Below are positions 19,344-27,559 of a stretch of DNA of 40,615 nt, in pieces. The stretch comes from Pseudomonas tremae (GTDB lineage: Bacteria > Pseudomonadota > Gammaproteobacteria > Pseudomonadales > Pseudomonadaceae). The stretch covers positions 1 to 40,615 of the forward strand of contig NZ_LJRO01000194.1 in the NCBI RefSeq assembly GCF_001401155.1, given 5' to 3'. The translations under genes and the position numbers were made by a program. Under the pieces are notes generated by a model. That model saw nothing but the letters and a program-made list of their open reading frames with translations, ran no database searches and was not told where the DNA came from. Position 1 is the stretch's first letter, and each line of letters opens with the position of its first letter.

Positions 19344-19901
19344 ATGTCCGCTGATCTCGAGCATATCCGTCAAATCATGCGCGAGGCTGACTGCCTGTAC
19401 ACAGAGGCCGAAGTCGACGCTGCCATTGCCCGTGTCGGTGCGCAGATCAACGCCGAACTGGCAGACCGCAACCCGGTCGTGTTCTGCGTCATGAACGGCG
19501 GCCTGATCTTTTCCGGCAAGCTGCTGACCCATCTGAATTTCCCGCTGGAAGCGTCCTACCTGCACGCAACGCGCTATCGCAACGAAACCACGGGTGGCGA
19601 TCTGTTCTGGAAAGCCAAGCCCGAAGTCTCGTTCATTGACCGTGATGTGCTGATCATCGACGACATCCTCGATGAAGGCCACACGCTGGGCGCCATCATC
19701 GACTTCTGCAAACACGCCGGTGCCCGCGCTGTACACACCGCGGTGCTGATCGACAAGGACCACGACCGCAAGGCCCGCCCGGACCTGAAAGCTGATTACG
19801 TTGGGTTGCCATGCATCGACCGTTACATCTTCGGCTTCGGCATGGACTACAAGGGTTACTGGCGTAATGCTGCCGGCATCTATGCCGTCAAGGGGATGTA
19901 A
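19344..19901 (+). CDS. hpt: hypoxanthine-guanine phosphoribosyltransferase
   Basis: Purine salvage enzyme making IMP or GMP from the base and PRPP. The 185 residues contain the PRPP motif DVLIIDDILDEGHTL near the middle, an upstream FCVMNGGLIF loop and a C-terminal VGLPCIDRYIFGFGMDYKGYWRN stretch. The GGAGAG ribosome site is 3 bp from the ATG. It is divergent from upp, placing purine and pyrimidine salvage back to back. Confidence 0.96.
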   Translation: MSADLEHIRQIMREADCLYTEAEVDAAIARVGAQINAELADRNPVVFCVMNGGLIFSGKLLTHLNFPLEASYLHATRYRNETTGGDLFWKAKPEVSFIDRDVLIIDDILDEGHTLGAIIDFCKHAGARAVHTAVLIDKDHDRKARPDLKADYVGLPCIDRYIFGFGMDYKGYWRNAAGIYAVKGM

Positions 19902-19909
19902 GGCATTCT

Positions 19910-19941
19910 GACGACCGCTTCTGCGAGAAGGGGCGGTCGTC
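19910..19941 (+). terminator. strong hairpin after hpt
   Basis: GACGACCGC and GCGGTCGTC pair perfectly (9 bp) and are continued inside by TTCT/AGAA. No U-tract follows, so it may be a partial terminator or an mRNA 3'-end stabiliser rather than an efficient intrinsic terminator. Confidence 0.5.
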
Positions 19942-19967
19942 GATTCGCAATTATCTGGAACTCCCGA

Positions 19968-20471
19968 ATGAAGCTACTGATTCCCGGCGCCGTGGCGCTG
20001 GTGCTGTTGTCTGGTGTGACAGTCGCAGCGCCCGCTGCGCCGGTTTCAGTCAGCCCCATGCACGAGCAATATCTGCCGCCTGATGACCTGAGCCTGCGTG
20101 ACGGTGCGCCGGAGCAGCAGCAATTGATGCAGGTCACCGAGTACACCATTGTTGCCGGTAATCAGCGGCAATCCAGTCAGCAGCCGATCCCGGTGACCTC
20201 GCCGTTGTCGCTGCGCCTCAACGGCAAGTCGCTGAACAAGGGCGCGTCGATCTCACAGGTGCTGGTGCATTTCGATGGCGGCGAAAGCAAAAGCCTGAAA
20301 AAGCCCACCTATGACGAGCCATCCCGAACCCTGACCCTTTATTACCCGCTGTCTCAGTATCGGGTGCTGGTGGACCTGCTGCGCAACGAAAAGGTTTATT
20401 GCCAGTACCTGAGCTACGCCAACGGCCATATCTGGGCCGACCTGCACACCACATCAGCACGTACGCGTTGA
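19968..20471 (+). CDS. secreted protein of unknown function
   Basis: A 167-residue protein with a clear signal peptide (MKLLIPGAVALVLLSGVTVAAPAAP, cleavage near AAPA), then a Gln/Pro-rich linker and a compact beta-rich domain ending in YCQYLSYANGHIWADLH. I do not recognise the family. It lies 66 bp after hpt and before the PA4642-family gene on the same strand. TGGAAC before the ATG is a weak ribosome site. Confidence 0.75.
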   Translation: MKLLIPGAVALVLLSGVTVAAPAAPVSVSPMHEQYLPPDDLSLRDGAPEQQQLMQVTEYTIVAGNQRQSSQQPIPVTSPLSLRLNGKSLNKGASISQVLVHFDGGESKSLKKPTYDEPSRTLTLYYPLSQYRVLVDLLRNEKVYCQYLSYANGHIWADLHTTSARTR

Positions 20472-20537
20472 GCCCTGCGCTCACCGGGGGGTAAACTGCG
20501 CACCCGTGAAAGTGTCCGCGACAAGCTGGAGCCTGCA

Positions 20538-20825
20538 ATGCGTAAAGACAAGAAGCAGTTGATTGGGGATGAGATCGGCGATGAGCAGATCAAGTTGTTC
20601 CTGAACTTCGAACCGTACGATGCCACCTCGCCGTCACTGCACAAACTGATCAAGGCCTACCGTGGCCTGCGCATCAATGACTTCGAGCGTTTTCTGGTGT
20701 TCTTCAAGGAAGCCGGCCACGACTTTGATGGCAAGGACGAACACGGCAACGACTTCATCGGCCTGATCAAGGATCAGCGCAATGCCGATGAGTACATCGA
20801 ACTGATCGAAAAAGCCCGCGGCTGA
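20538..20825 (+). CDS. PA4642 family protein
   Basis: A 95-residue acidic cytoplasmic protein (KKQLIGDEIGDEQIKLFLNF at the start, repeated DFERFLVFF and DFIGLIKDQ stretches) matching the conserved Pseudomonas PA4642 family found near hpt/upp in P. aeruginosa. Function unknown. The ATG is preceded by GGAG. Confidence 0.85.
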   Translation: MRKDKKQLIGDEIGDEQIKLFLNFEPYDATSPSLHKLIKAYRGLRINDFERFLVFFKEAGHDFDGKDEHGNDFIGLIKDQRNADEYIELIEKARG

Positions 20826-20856
20826 TAGTTAGTGAACGCCACAATCTCTAGGAATT

Positions 20857-20928
20857 GCAGGCGCGGACCGCGCGATGCTTCGCTCGTCCGGTCTGCCTGA
20901 ATCGTAGGAGCGGACTTGTCCGCGATCT
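20857..20928. repeat. REP element with adjacent imperfect hairpin
   Basis: GTAGGAGCGGACTTGTCCGC (20904-20928) is a Pseudomonas REP of the same class as the doublet after pagL. Just before it, CAGGC...GACCG and CGGTC...GCCTG form an imperfect stem. The rest of the gap up to 21050 holds only a G-rich/C-rich run (about 20994-21030) with no clear function. Confidence 0.7.
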
Positions 20929-21050
20929 GTCGTGAACCGGCAGTAAAACCAGTGCATAGGATACATCAGGTATAACCGAAGTCACCGGTTTCAGGGGGGG
21001 GGCAAAGGCACTTGGCCCCCACACCCCCGCTGGCAGAAGCCTACCTTTGC

Positions 21051-21884
21051 TTACTTGCGCGCCTGATACGCCTTGCCGTAATGCCTCTCCAGCCTGGACT
21101 GCAATAGTTCCAGGCCGATCGACATGATCCAGTAGAGCACCGCAGCGGTGGTCAGCATTTCGATGTAGCGATAGCTGGACCGGCCATACGATTGCGCCAG
21201 AAACATCACTTCCCAGACCCCCATCACTGAGATCAGCGACGAGTCTTTGAGCATGGAAATGAACTGGTTGGTGGTCGGCGGGATGATGGTGCGCATCGCC
21301 TGAGGCAGGGTTACCCGCCAGAAGATCTGTGCCGGACGCAGGGCCAGGGCCAGTGCAGCTTCACGCTGCCCGGCAGCAACGCCAATGATGCCGGCGCGGA
21401 AGATCTCGCTCAGGTAAGCCCCGTAATTGAGTGACAGGGCTATCACCCCGGCCATGATCGCGCCCGGTACGATTCCCACCTGCGGTAACCCCAGGTAAAT
21501 CAGCAGAATCTGGATCAGCAAGGGTGTACCGCGAAAGAATGACGCGTAAAAGCTGGCGATACCGAATGCTACTGCGCTGCTGGACAGTCTCGCCAGCGCT
21601 GTGACAAAGCCCAGCACCACCGACACGATGATCGAACACAGCGACACAAACAGCGTCAGTGCTGCCCCCTGAAGAAACCCGTTGGGCGCAAGATGCAGGC
21701 CGATCAGGTTCGGCAGCTTGTCGAGGATGATCGACAGCTTCAGATCGAAGCTCAGGAAAAACCCGGCGAACAGCACAAACATGACCAGCCAGGTCAGGTA
21801 AAGCCGTGTGCGGAACCCGAAGATGCGCTTGAGCAGGCTTTGATCGGCCTGCTCGGGTGGACGTTGCGGCTCGAAGGAAGTCAT
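21051..21884 (-). CDS. amino-acid-type ABC transporter permease
   Basis: A 277-residue inner-membrane subunit of the polar amino acid (HisM/GlnP) family: a long cytoplasmic N-terminus, about five membrane helices, and the EAA loop GQREAALALALRPAQIFWRVTLPQAMR that docks the ATPase. The start overlaps the binding-protein stop by 4 bp. No ATPase gene follows, so a shared or distant ATPase must energise it. Confidence 0.92.
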   Translation of the reverse strand: MTSFEPQRPPEQADQSLLKRIFGFRTRLYLTWLVMFVLFAGFFLSFDLKLSIILDKLPNLIGLHLAPNGFLQGAALTLFVSLCSIIVSVVLGFVTALARLSSSAVAFGIASFYASFFRGTPLLIQILLIYLGLPQVGIVPGAIMAGVIALSLNYGAYLSEIFRAGIIGVAAGQREAALALALRPAQIFWRVTLPQAMRTIIPPTTNQFISMLKDSSLISVMGVWEVMFLAQSYGRSSYRYIEMLTTAAVLYWIMSIGLELLQSRLERHYGKAYQARK

Positions 21885-22702
21885 TTGCTGATGTCAGCAC
21901 CGATCCACTTTTGCGACAGCTTGCTCAAGGTGCCGTCTTTCTTGAGTTCAGCAAAGACTTCACGCACTTTGGCATCCCATTCCGGGTCATCTTTCTCGAT
22001 GGCCACCGAGTTGGGCTCTTCGTACAGCGACTCGTCCGCCAGCTTGAAACGTTTGTCTTGGTCCAGGCGCGGTTTTGCCGTCACCAGGTTGGTCAGTATC
22101 GCGTCCAGACGCTTGCCCGCGCCCAGCCCGAGGTCCTGAAACGCTACGTTGTCGTTGTCGTAAGGGGCGATCTGCACGTCTTCGAACGGGTATTGCAACG
22201 GCTTGTCTTCCGCGCCGTCGATCACCAGGTTCTTGTTCAGGTAGCTTTCGTAGCTTGATGCGCTGGTCAGGCCGACCTTTTTACCGCTCAGGTCCTTGGC
22301 CGAGTGAATGCGGTCATCCGTAGCGTTGACCACGATCACCGCTGGCGATGCGTAGTACTCGACCGGAAAACTGAAGACTTCAGCGCGGGCCTTGCTTGGG
22401 GTCATTGAGCAGACGCAGATGTCATAGCGCCCACTCCAGTGGCCTGCAGCGATCACGTCCCAGGAAGGTGTCTCAAGGCGCAGCTTGACGCCGAGTTTTT
22501 GCGCCACGGCCTTGGCGACGTCCACATCGAAGCCGTCCAGTTCGTTCTTGTCATTCAGGAAGGAGAAGGGCGGGTAACTTTCCATGAGGACGTTAACCAG
22601 CTCTTTGTTTTTCTGCACGCGGTCCAGCGTAGCGCCAGCCAGGGCTTGAGTCGAGGCAGCCAGAGTCACAAGGCCAATGCCCAGCAGAGCGCGATAGTTC
22701 AC
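21881..22702 (-). CDS. periplasmic amino-acid-type ABC substrate-binding protein
   Basis: A 273-residue family 3 solute-binding protein: signal peptide (MNYRALLGIGLVTLAASTQALA), then the domain beginning VLMESYPPFSFLNDKNELDGFDVDVAKAVA, with the ligand-site motif and a hinge. Translation starts at GTG (22702), preceded by GGGGGA. It forms a pair with the permease, while the gene divergently placed is a homocysteine S-methyltransferase, so S-methylated or sulfur amino acids are plausible but unproven ligands. Confidence 0.92.
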   Translation of the reverse strand: MNYRALLGIGLVTLAASTQALAGATLDRVQKNKELVNVLMESYPPFSFLNDKNELDGFDVDVAKAVAQKLGVKLRLETPSWDVIAAGHWSGRYDICVCSMTPSKARAEVFSFPVEYYASPAVIVVNATDDRIHSAKDLSGKKVGLTSASSYESYLNKNLVIDGAEDKPLQYPFEDVQIAPYDNDNVAFQDLGLGAGKRLDAILTNLVTAKPRLDQDKRFKLADESLYEEPNSVAIEKDDPEWDAKVREVFAELKKDGTLSKLSQKWIGADISK

Positions 22703-22743
22703 AGATATCCCCCGAAAAAGTGTTTGTAGTTTGATGTAAGGGC

Positions 22744-22782
22744 CGTATTAAATACGTTATACAAGACTGACTCATAATGAGT
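22744..22782. promoter_or_regulatory. two 13-bp palindromes in the divergent promoter
   Basis: CGTATTAAATACG (22744-22756) and ACTCATAATGAGT (22770-22782) are each perfect palindromes around a single central base, 13 bp apart, in the AT-rich gap between the binding-protein gene and the methyltransferase. They are candidate operators for both units; the regulator is unknown. Confidence 0.45.
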
Positions 22783-22812
22783 TTTTTTCATATACATATA
22801 AGCAGATCACCT

Positions 22813-23709
22813 ATGACCCAAGGCACCACTGTAATTCTCGATGGCGGCATGGGCCGCGAGCTACAGCGTCGCGGCGCGCCTTTTCGTCAGCCCGAATGGT
22901 CGGCACTGGCGTTGAGCGAGGCGCCTGAGGCGGTCAGTGCGGTACACACCGCTTATATCGACAGCGGCGCGCAGGTCATCACCAGTAACAGTTACGCGGT
23001 TGTTCCGTTTCATATCGGTGAAGAGCGTTTCGCCCGCGAAGGTCAGGCACTGGCTGCGCTGGCCGGGCAACTGGCGCGTGCGGCAGCCGATGCGTCGGGC
23101 GGCCGCGCGCGGGTGGCGGGTTCCATTCCACCGCTGTTCGGCTCCTATCGTCCTGACCTCTACAAGCCTGAACAGGCGGCCGACGTGCTCAAGCCGTTGG
23201 TGGCAGGGCTCTCGCCCCACGTCGATCTGTGGCTGGCCGAGACCCAGAGCTGCATTCTGGAAGCGCAGACCATTCGTGCCGGTCTGCCTGCCGATGGTAA
23301 ACCGTTCTGGCTGTCGTTCACCCTTCAGGATGAAGACACCGATGAAGTCCCGCGCCTGCGTTCCGGCGAGCCGGTTGCCGACGCCGCCAAGGCTGCTGTC
23401 GAGATGGGTGTTGCAACGTTGTTGTTCAATTGCAGCCAGCCTGAAGTGATCGGTGGCGCGATCGATGCGGCGCGTGAGGTGTTTGAAGCGTTGGGCGTCG
23501 ATATCGCTATCGGCGCCTACGCCAATGCCTTTCCCCCGCAACCCAAGGACGCCAAGGCGAACGACGGTCTGGATGAATTGCGTGAAGACCTCGACCCTGA
23601 GGGTTATCAGCAGTGGGCGGCGGACTGGGTGAAGCGCGGTGCCACGCACATTGGTGGTTGCTGCGGAATTGGCCCGGAGCACATTGCGGTGCTGTCGCGA
23701 AGTCTCTGA
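22813..23709 (+). CDS. homocysteine S-methyltransferase family protein
   Basis: A 298-residue zinc-dependent methyltransferase resembling MmuM: N-terminal LDGGMGRELQRRGAPF, and the three zinc cysteines in LLFNCSQPE and in GGCCGIGPEH near the C-terminus. Such enzymes make methionine from homocysteine with S-methylmethionine or SAM as donor. The start at 22813 is chosen because the barrel begins directly after it; the ATG at 22777 lies over a palindrome in the promoter. It is followed by a strong terminator shared with mqo. Confidence 0.9.
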   Translation: MTQGTTVILDGGMGRELQRRGAPFRQPEWSALALSEAPEAVSAVHTAYIDSGAQVITSNSYAVVPFHIGEERFAREGQALAALAGQLARAAADASGGRARVAGSIPPLFGSYRPDLYKPEQAADVLKPLVAGLSPHVDLWLAETQSCILEAQTIRAGLPADGKPFWLSFTLQDEDTDEVPRLRSGEPVADAAKAAVEMGVATLLFNCSQPEVIGGAIDAAREVFEALGVDIAIGAYANAFPPQPKDAKANDGLDELREDLDPEGYQQWAADWVKRGATHIGGCCGIGPEHIAVLSRSL

Positions 23710-23731
23710 TCCCGGCAAGCAACCGGCAAAC

Positions 23732-23770
23732 AAAAAGCCCCGTGACTCGCCAGGTGTCACGGGGCTTTTT
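23732..23770. terminator. bidirectional intrinsic terminator
   Basis: AAAAAGCCCCGTGAC and GTCACGGGGCTTTTT form a 15-bp perfect stem with a 9-base loop. T-runs appear on both strands, so it serves the methyltransferase gene and the convergent mqo. Confidence 0.93.
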
Positions 23771-23788
23771 GTGGGCAGGCCTGGTGAT

Positions 23789-25342
23789 TTACGGCGTATT
23801 CAGCTTGTGCCGCTCGTCGATGTGCCCCTCAGTCGTGGAGAAACTCTGCACCTGGCTGCTTTTATCCAACAGTTCCAGGGCTTCGTCGTTCCGGGTGCTG
23901 ACACGCTCATACAGCTGCGCATCGGTTTCCAGAATCTTTTCCCGGGCCGGGAAAATCTCGTCGAGCTTGCCAGCCCATTCAGTGCGGGTTTTTTCCGGGA
24001 AGCAGCGTTCCAGAAGTTCGAGCATGATCGACACGGTCACCGAGGCGCCAGGTGAAGCGCCGAGCAGGGCGGCCAGCGAACCGTCGCTTGCAGAAACCAG
24101 CTCTGTACCGAATTGCAGCACACCGCCCTTTTTCGGGTCTTTCTTGATGATCTGCACCCGCTGGCCAGCTACTTCCAGGCGCCAGTCTTCAGCCTTGGCT
24201 TCCGGGTAGAAGCGCCGCAGCGATTCGAGGCGTTGCTCCATCGACTGCATCACTTCGCTGACCAGGTATTTGGTCAGGTCCATGTTGTCGCGAGCGACTG
24301 CCAGCATCGGCTTGATGTTGGCGATGCGAACCGAGAGCGGCAGGTCGAGGAACGAGCCGTGCTTGAGGAATTTGGTTGTGAAACCGGCATAAGGTCCGAA
24401 CAACAGGGACTTCTTGCCGTCGACCACGCGAGTGTCCAGATGCGGAACCGACATCGGCGGCGAACCGACGGCTGCCTGGCTGTAGACCTTGGCCTGATGG
24501 TGCTTTACCACTTCCGGGTTGTCGCATCGCAGCCACTGGCCGCTGACCGGAAAACCGCCGAAGCCTTTGCTCTCTTCGATGCCTGACATCTGCAGCAAGG
24601 GCAGCGCTGCACCGCCGGCACCGAGGAACACGAACTTTGCGTCGATCTCACGCGTGCCGCCGCCGTTCACGTCCTTGACGGTCACTGTCCAGCCAGCACC
24701 CTTGCGGGTCAGGTTGGTGACTCGGCTGCGGTACTTGATTTGCGCGTCCGGCGCGCGGGAGAGGTGATCAAGCAACTGGTTGGTCAGCGCGCCGAAATTG
24801 ACGTCCGTGCCGTTCATCATGCGCGTTGCGGCGACTTTCTCATCTGCCGGGCGGCCGGGCATCATCAGCGGCATCCACTCAGCCAGTTTCGCCTTGTCCT
24901 CGGTGTACTCCATCGAAGAAAACGCGTGATGCCTGCTCATCGCTTCAAAACGGGTCTTGAGGAAGGAGATGCCTTTTTCACCCTGTACGAAGCTCAGGTG
25001 AGGGACCGGATTGATGAATGATTTTGCCGAACCGAACGTGCCTTTGCGCATCAGGTGAGCCCAGAACTGTTTCGAGACCTCGAACTGGGTATTGATGTGC
25101 ACCGCTTTCTTGATGTCGATGGAGCCATCTGCCGCAGGTGGCGTGTAGTTCAACTCGCACAGACCAGCGTGACCGGTGCCGGCGTTGTTCCAGGGGTTGG
25201 AACTCTCTGCAGCACCGGAATCCATCAGCTCAACGACTTCCAGCTTGAGGCCGGGGTCGAGCTCTTTGAGCAATACCGCCAGAGTGGCACTCATGATGCC
25301 GGCTCCGACCAGTACTACGTCGACTGCTTCGTTATGCGCCAT
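23789..25342 (-). CDS. mqo: malate:quinone oxidoreductase
   Basis: Membrane-associated FAD enzyme that oxidises malate to oxaloacetate and passes electrons to quinone. The 517 residues begin with the FAD motif [18 protein letters not shown] and contain [22 protein letters not shown] and the C-terminal [24 protein letters not shown], all typical of Mqo. Pseudomonas relies on such quinone-linked malate oxidation. It is monocistronic, ending at the shared terminator; a 21-bp palindromic element (25518-25538) lies upstream. Confidence 0.97.
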   Translation of the reverse strand: MAHNEAVDVVLVGAGIMSATLAVLLKELDPGLKLEVVELMDSGAAESSNPWNNAGTGHAGLCELNYTPPAADGSIDIKKAVHINTQFEVSKQFWAHLMRKGTFGSAKSFINPVPHLSFVQGEKGISFLKTRFEAMSRHHAFSSMEYTEDKAKLAEWMPLMMPGRPADEKVAATRMMNGTDVNFGALTNQLLDHLSRAPDAQIKYRSRVTNLTRKGAGWTVTVKDVNGGGTREIDAKFVFLGAGGAALPLLQMSGIEESKGFGGFPVSGQWLRCDNPEVVKHHQAKVYSQAAVGSPPMSVPHLDTRVVDGKKSLLFGPYAGFTTKFLKHGSFLDLPLSVRIANIKPMLAVARDNMDLTKYLVSEVMQSMEQRLESLRRFYPEAKAEDWRLEVAGQRVQIIKKDPKKGGVLQFGTELVSASDGSLAALLGASPGASVTVSIMLELLERCFPEKTRTEWAGKLDEIFPAREKILETDAQLYERVSTRNDEALELLDKSSQVQSFSTTEGHIDERHKLNTP

Positions 25343-26062
25343 TAACGCGTCTCCAAAATCTGCAGCACCAAATTGACGGCATACGATCCTGAGGCTGTTT
25401 GCCAGGTGTCGGGGCTTGAATCAAGGTAGTGCCCTCGTTTTCCTGGCCAGGATCGCCTGACCGATTCTTCGCAATTTTTCGCATCTAAAGCGCAGGTCCC
25501 GGTCAGGTTCGTTGATGGTTCATTATTAGCTCATGAACGCATTTTCAAGCCTGCAAGGCCATTCGACCAACGTCAGGGAGCCTGTCGCAAGACGGGCCCG
25601 CGACTAGGACGTCAGGCGCCGGACATGGAGGCGCAGTCGCGGCCGGTCCCGTTCAAAAAGGCCGGTTCAGACGCTGATGGTGCATGTTCAACCGCATACC
25701 TATTCATTTGCTCGCCACACTCTTGTGAAGTAGTGAAACTCGTTTTTCACGTCCTTTTGGGAACGTGAACCAAACCTCAAAATGGCTGCGATGACAGCGC
25801 TGGCAGGTCAGGTGCATAAAGAGTGAGGCGCTGGCAGGTGAGAAAGGTTCGATATGATTCGAGCATTCTTCACCTTTCATCGAGCACACTCGTGCGCAAA
25901 TGACCTGTGTGGGCGGCTCTCTGTGGGCGATACGGAGGTGCTAATACAGTGATTAGCGATGCTGCGAGGCCCGATCAGGAGACGTCCTTATAATCGGGGG
26001 AAGATTATAGCGATGAAATGACAGGAATTGATCGGTTTAAATGACTTTTATTCGCCGTCGGG
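25343..26062. other. gene-poor intergenic stretch upstream of mqo
   Basis: No convincing gene fills these 720 bases. It must hold the mqo promoter. GTTCAT-N9-ATGAAC (25518-25538) is an inverted repeat that could be an operator. TTCACGT and ACGTGAA at 25746-25769 form a 7-bp hairpin. A short Cys-containing frame (25704-25889, minus) is listed separately at low confidence. The rest shows no repeat or RNA signature I can name. Confidence 0.5.
25704..25880 (-). CDS. doubtful small Cys-containing ORF
   Basis: A 58-residue frame from the ATG at 25880 (or 61 residues from GTG at 25889), with one early Cys (GEECSNHI) and a CxxC pair (LTCQRCHRSHFEVWF) followed by a basic tail, which could be a tiny zinc-ribbon. 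There is no good ribosome site and I do not recognise it. It may be chance; listed because it is the only frame of interest in a 0.7-kb gap. Confidence 0.22.
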   Translation of the reverse strand: MKGEECSNHIEPFSPASASLFMHLTCQRCHRSHFEVWFTFPKGREKRVSLLHKSVASK

Positions 26063-26296
26063 TCAGGCGGTGAGCAACTGACCGCGAGTTGAACGCGCGC
26101 TACGCTGCGCAACGCGTGCGCTGGCGGGCAGTGGCTGATTCAGCCAGCTCAGTCGCTGCTCGGTCACTTCGACCCACTCGATGCCGGATGGACGCTGGGC
26201 GCAGTGTTTGAACGCGCGGCAGATGCCAGCCTGGTCGATGTGGGCATAGTGGCGATGCTGACGACGGGCAGTGAACAGAGAACGGAACAGATTCAT
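26063..26296 (-). CDS. small basic hypothetical protein
   Basis: A 77-residue protein rich in Arg, His and Gln, beginning NLFRSLFTARRQHRHYAHIDQ, without membrane segments or recognisable domain. AGGAG at a good distance upstream of the ATG supports translation. It lies alone between the mqo upstream region and the divergent lipoprotein gene. Function unknown. Confidence 0.6.
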   Translation of the reverse strand: MNLFRSLFTARRQHRHYAHIDQAGICRAFKHCAQRPSGIEWVEVTEQRLSWLNQPLPASARVAQRSARSTRGQLLTA

Positions 26297-26500
26297 GGCG
26301 CAGCTCCTGTGACGTGGATGAACGTCTGTGCGATGAGGGCGAGTCTGCCGCGCGCATGTTACGCCCTGATTACATCGTGAGGCTTCGACCAGCAGCGGCT
26401 TGCGGCAATCCGGGCTTACCCGTCAGAGGCCACTGGTGAGTGCAGTGCGCACGCCGCTATACTGCTGCACATTCAGTGTCTGGCCCATGGAGAAATGAGC

Positions 26501-27082
26501 ATGCTGCGTCGCATTTTGTTCGGTTTGCTTGCTGTAAGCAGTTTGACCCTGGTGGGGTGTGCCCACAGTCCGCAACAATTGAGTCCTACCCCCAAGATCA
26601 ATGCTCAGCTTGCGGCCGTAGGTCGCGGCCAGCCTGTGGTGGTGCGCGTGGTCGACGGCCGTCCAGGTCCGACCCTGGGCACGCGTGGCGGGATGTACCC
26701 GGAAACCAGCGCTATCAGCGTCAACGGCGCGGACATCGTGCCCAAGTTGCAGGCCCAGGCCGAAGCAGCCGTACGTCTGCTGGGCTTCACGCCAACCCAG
26801 GGCGGCAGTGCTCCGCAGTTGACGGTGACCCTGGCGGACCTGAAATATCAGTCGCCTAAAGAGGGGCTGTACGTGACCGAGGCGACCATCAGTTCGACTT
26901 TCCGCGCTGACGTGCGCAACAACGGTCGTACCTACAGCGGTCGCTACGCAGCGTCCCTGGACCAGCGTTTCGGCATGGCGCCGAATCAGGAAACCAACAC
27001 GAAGCTGGTCAGTGACGTGTTGAGCGACGCGCTGACTCGCGTGTTCCAGGACCCGACCATCGGTTCTACCCTGTCGCAGTAA
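26501..27082 (+). CDS. YajG-family lipoprotein
   Basis: A 193-residue lipoprotein with a short signal peptide ending in LVGC (lipobox) and a domain matching YajG (VVVRVVDGRPGPTLGTRGG near the start, LTVTLADLKYQ mid-protein, VSDVLSDALTRVFQDP at the end). The role is unknown; it is probably anchored in the outer membrane. Two ATGs are possible. GGAG (26489-26492) is 2 bp from the one at 26495 and 8 bp from the one at 26501, so the latter is preferred. Confidence 0.88.
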   Translation: MLRRILFGLLAVSSLTLVGCAHSPQQLSPTPKINAQLAAVGRGQPVVVRVVDGRPGPTLGTRGGMYPETSAISVNGADIVPKLQAQAEAAVRLLGFTPTQGGSAPQLTVTLADLKYQSPKEGLYVTEATISSTFRADVRNNGRTYSGRYAASLDQRFGMAPNQETNTKLVSDVLSDALTRVFQDPTIGSTLSQ

Positions 27083-27108
27083 GCGTCGGCGCTAAAAAGG
27101 CGCTAAAC

Positions 27109-27145
27109 AAAAAGCCCGGCCCTTGTAGAAAGGGCCGGGCTTTTT
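27109..27145. terminator. bidirectional intrinsic terminator
   Basis: AAAAAGCCCGGCCCTT and AAGGGCCGGGCTTTTT pair perfectly over 16 bp around a 5-base loop, with T-runs on both strands. It serves the YajG-type gene and the convergent small gene at 27156. Confidence 0.93.
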
Positions 27146-27155
27146 GGTTTCTGGT

Positions 27156-27362
27156 TCAAGCCGCCTGCTGGTAAAAATCCAGAAAGCTGAAGCCGGTGTC
27201 CTGATCCAGATCCGGCAGATCATGATGAACGTGCCCACTCAGAGCGCAATAGACCAGCCAGTGGCGATCCTGAACGTTGAAGGCCAGACCACCGATCAAC
27301 TCCTGCTGCTCATCGCTCTGGGCAATGAGGTACAGGCGGTCCTGATTGTTTGCATGCAGCAT
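27156..27362 (-). CDS. small hypothetical protein
   Basis: A 68-residue acidic protein (LHANNQDRLYLIAQSDEQQELIGG at the start, ending FSFLDFYQQAA) with no recognised domain. GGAG lies 7 bases before the ATG at 27362, supporting this start over the longer in-frame one at 27407. It ends at the terminator shared with the lipoprotein gene. Function unknown. Confidence 0.65.
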   Translation of the reverse strand: MLHANNQDRLYLIAQSDEQQELIGGLAFNVQDRHWLVYCALSGHVHHDLPDLDQDTGFSFLDFYQQAA

Positions 27363-27486
27363 GACAAGCTCCAAAAAGAGTGAAGTCCGTTTCTCGAGGA
27401 GCCACACAATGCAGCCGCCGCGTTACGCTTGGGTGACAGCGGCAGAGAATTTTCATGCAGGATATTTCCGAGAGGCCTTCAAGATC

Positions 27487-27538
27487 GGACGCAGAGCGTC
27501 CAGAACAGCATGCCCACGCTGGAGCATGGGCACGATAG
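27487..27538. repeat. P. syringae-type dispersed repeat, copy 2
   Basis: GGACGCAGAGCGTCCAGAAC followed by the hairpin ATGCCCACGCTGGAGCATGGGCACGATAG, nearly identical to the copy at 17144-17194. It sits between the acyltransferase stop and the small gene at 27362. Confidence 0.8.
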
Positions 27539-27559
27539 GCGATCTTTTGGGCATCTATC

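Noticed and set aside
20994..21030. G-run and C-run after the ABC permease gene as a terminator
   Set aside because: A stem is possible but there is no T-run in the right orientation for the minus-strand transcript.
22777..22812. Upstream ATG extending the homocysteine methyltransferase by 12 residues
   Set aside because: It lies in the AT-rich promoter over a palindrome, has no ribosome site, and the conserved barrel begins right after the later ATG.
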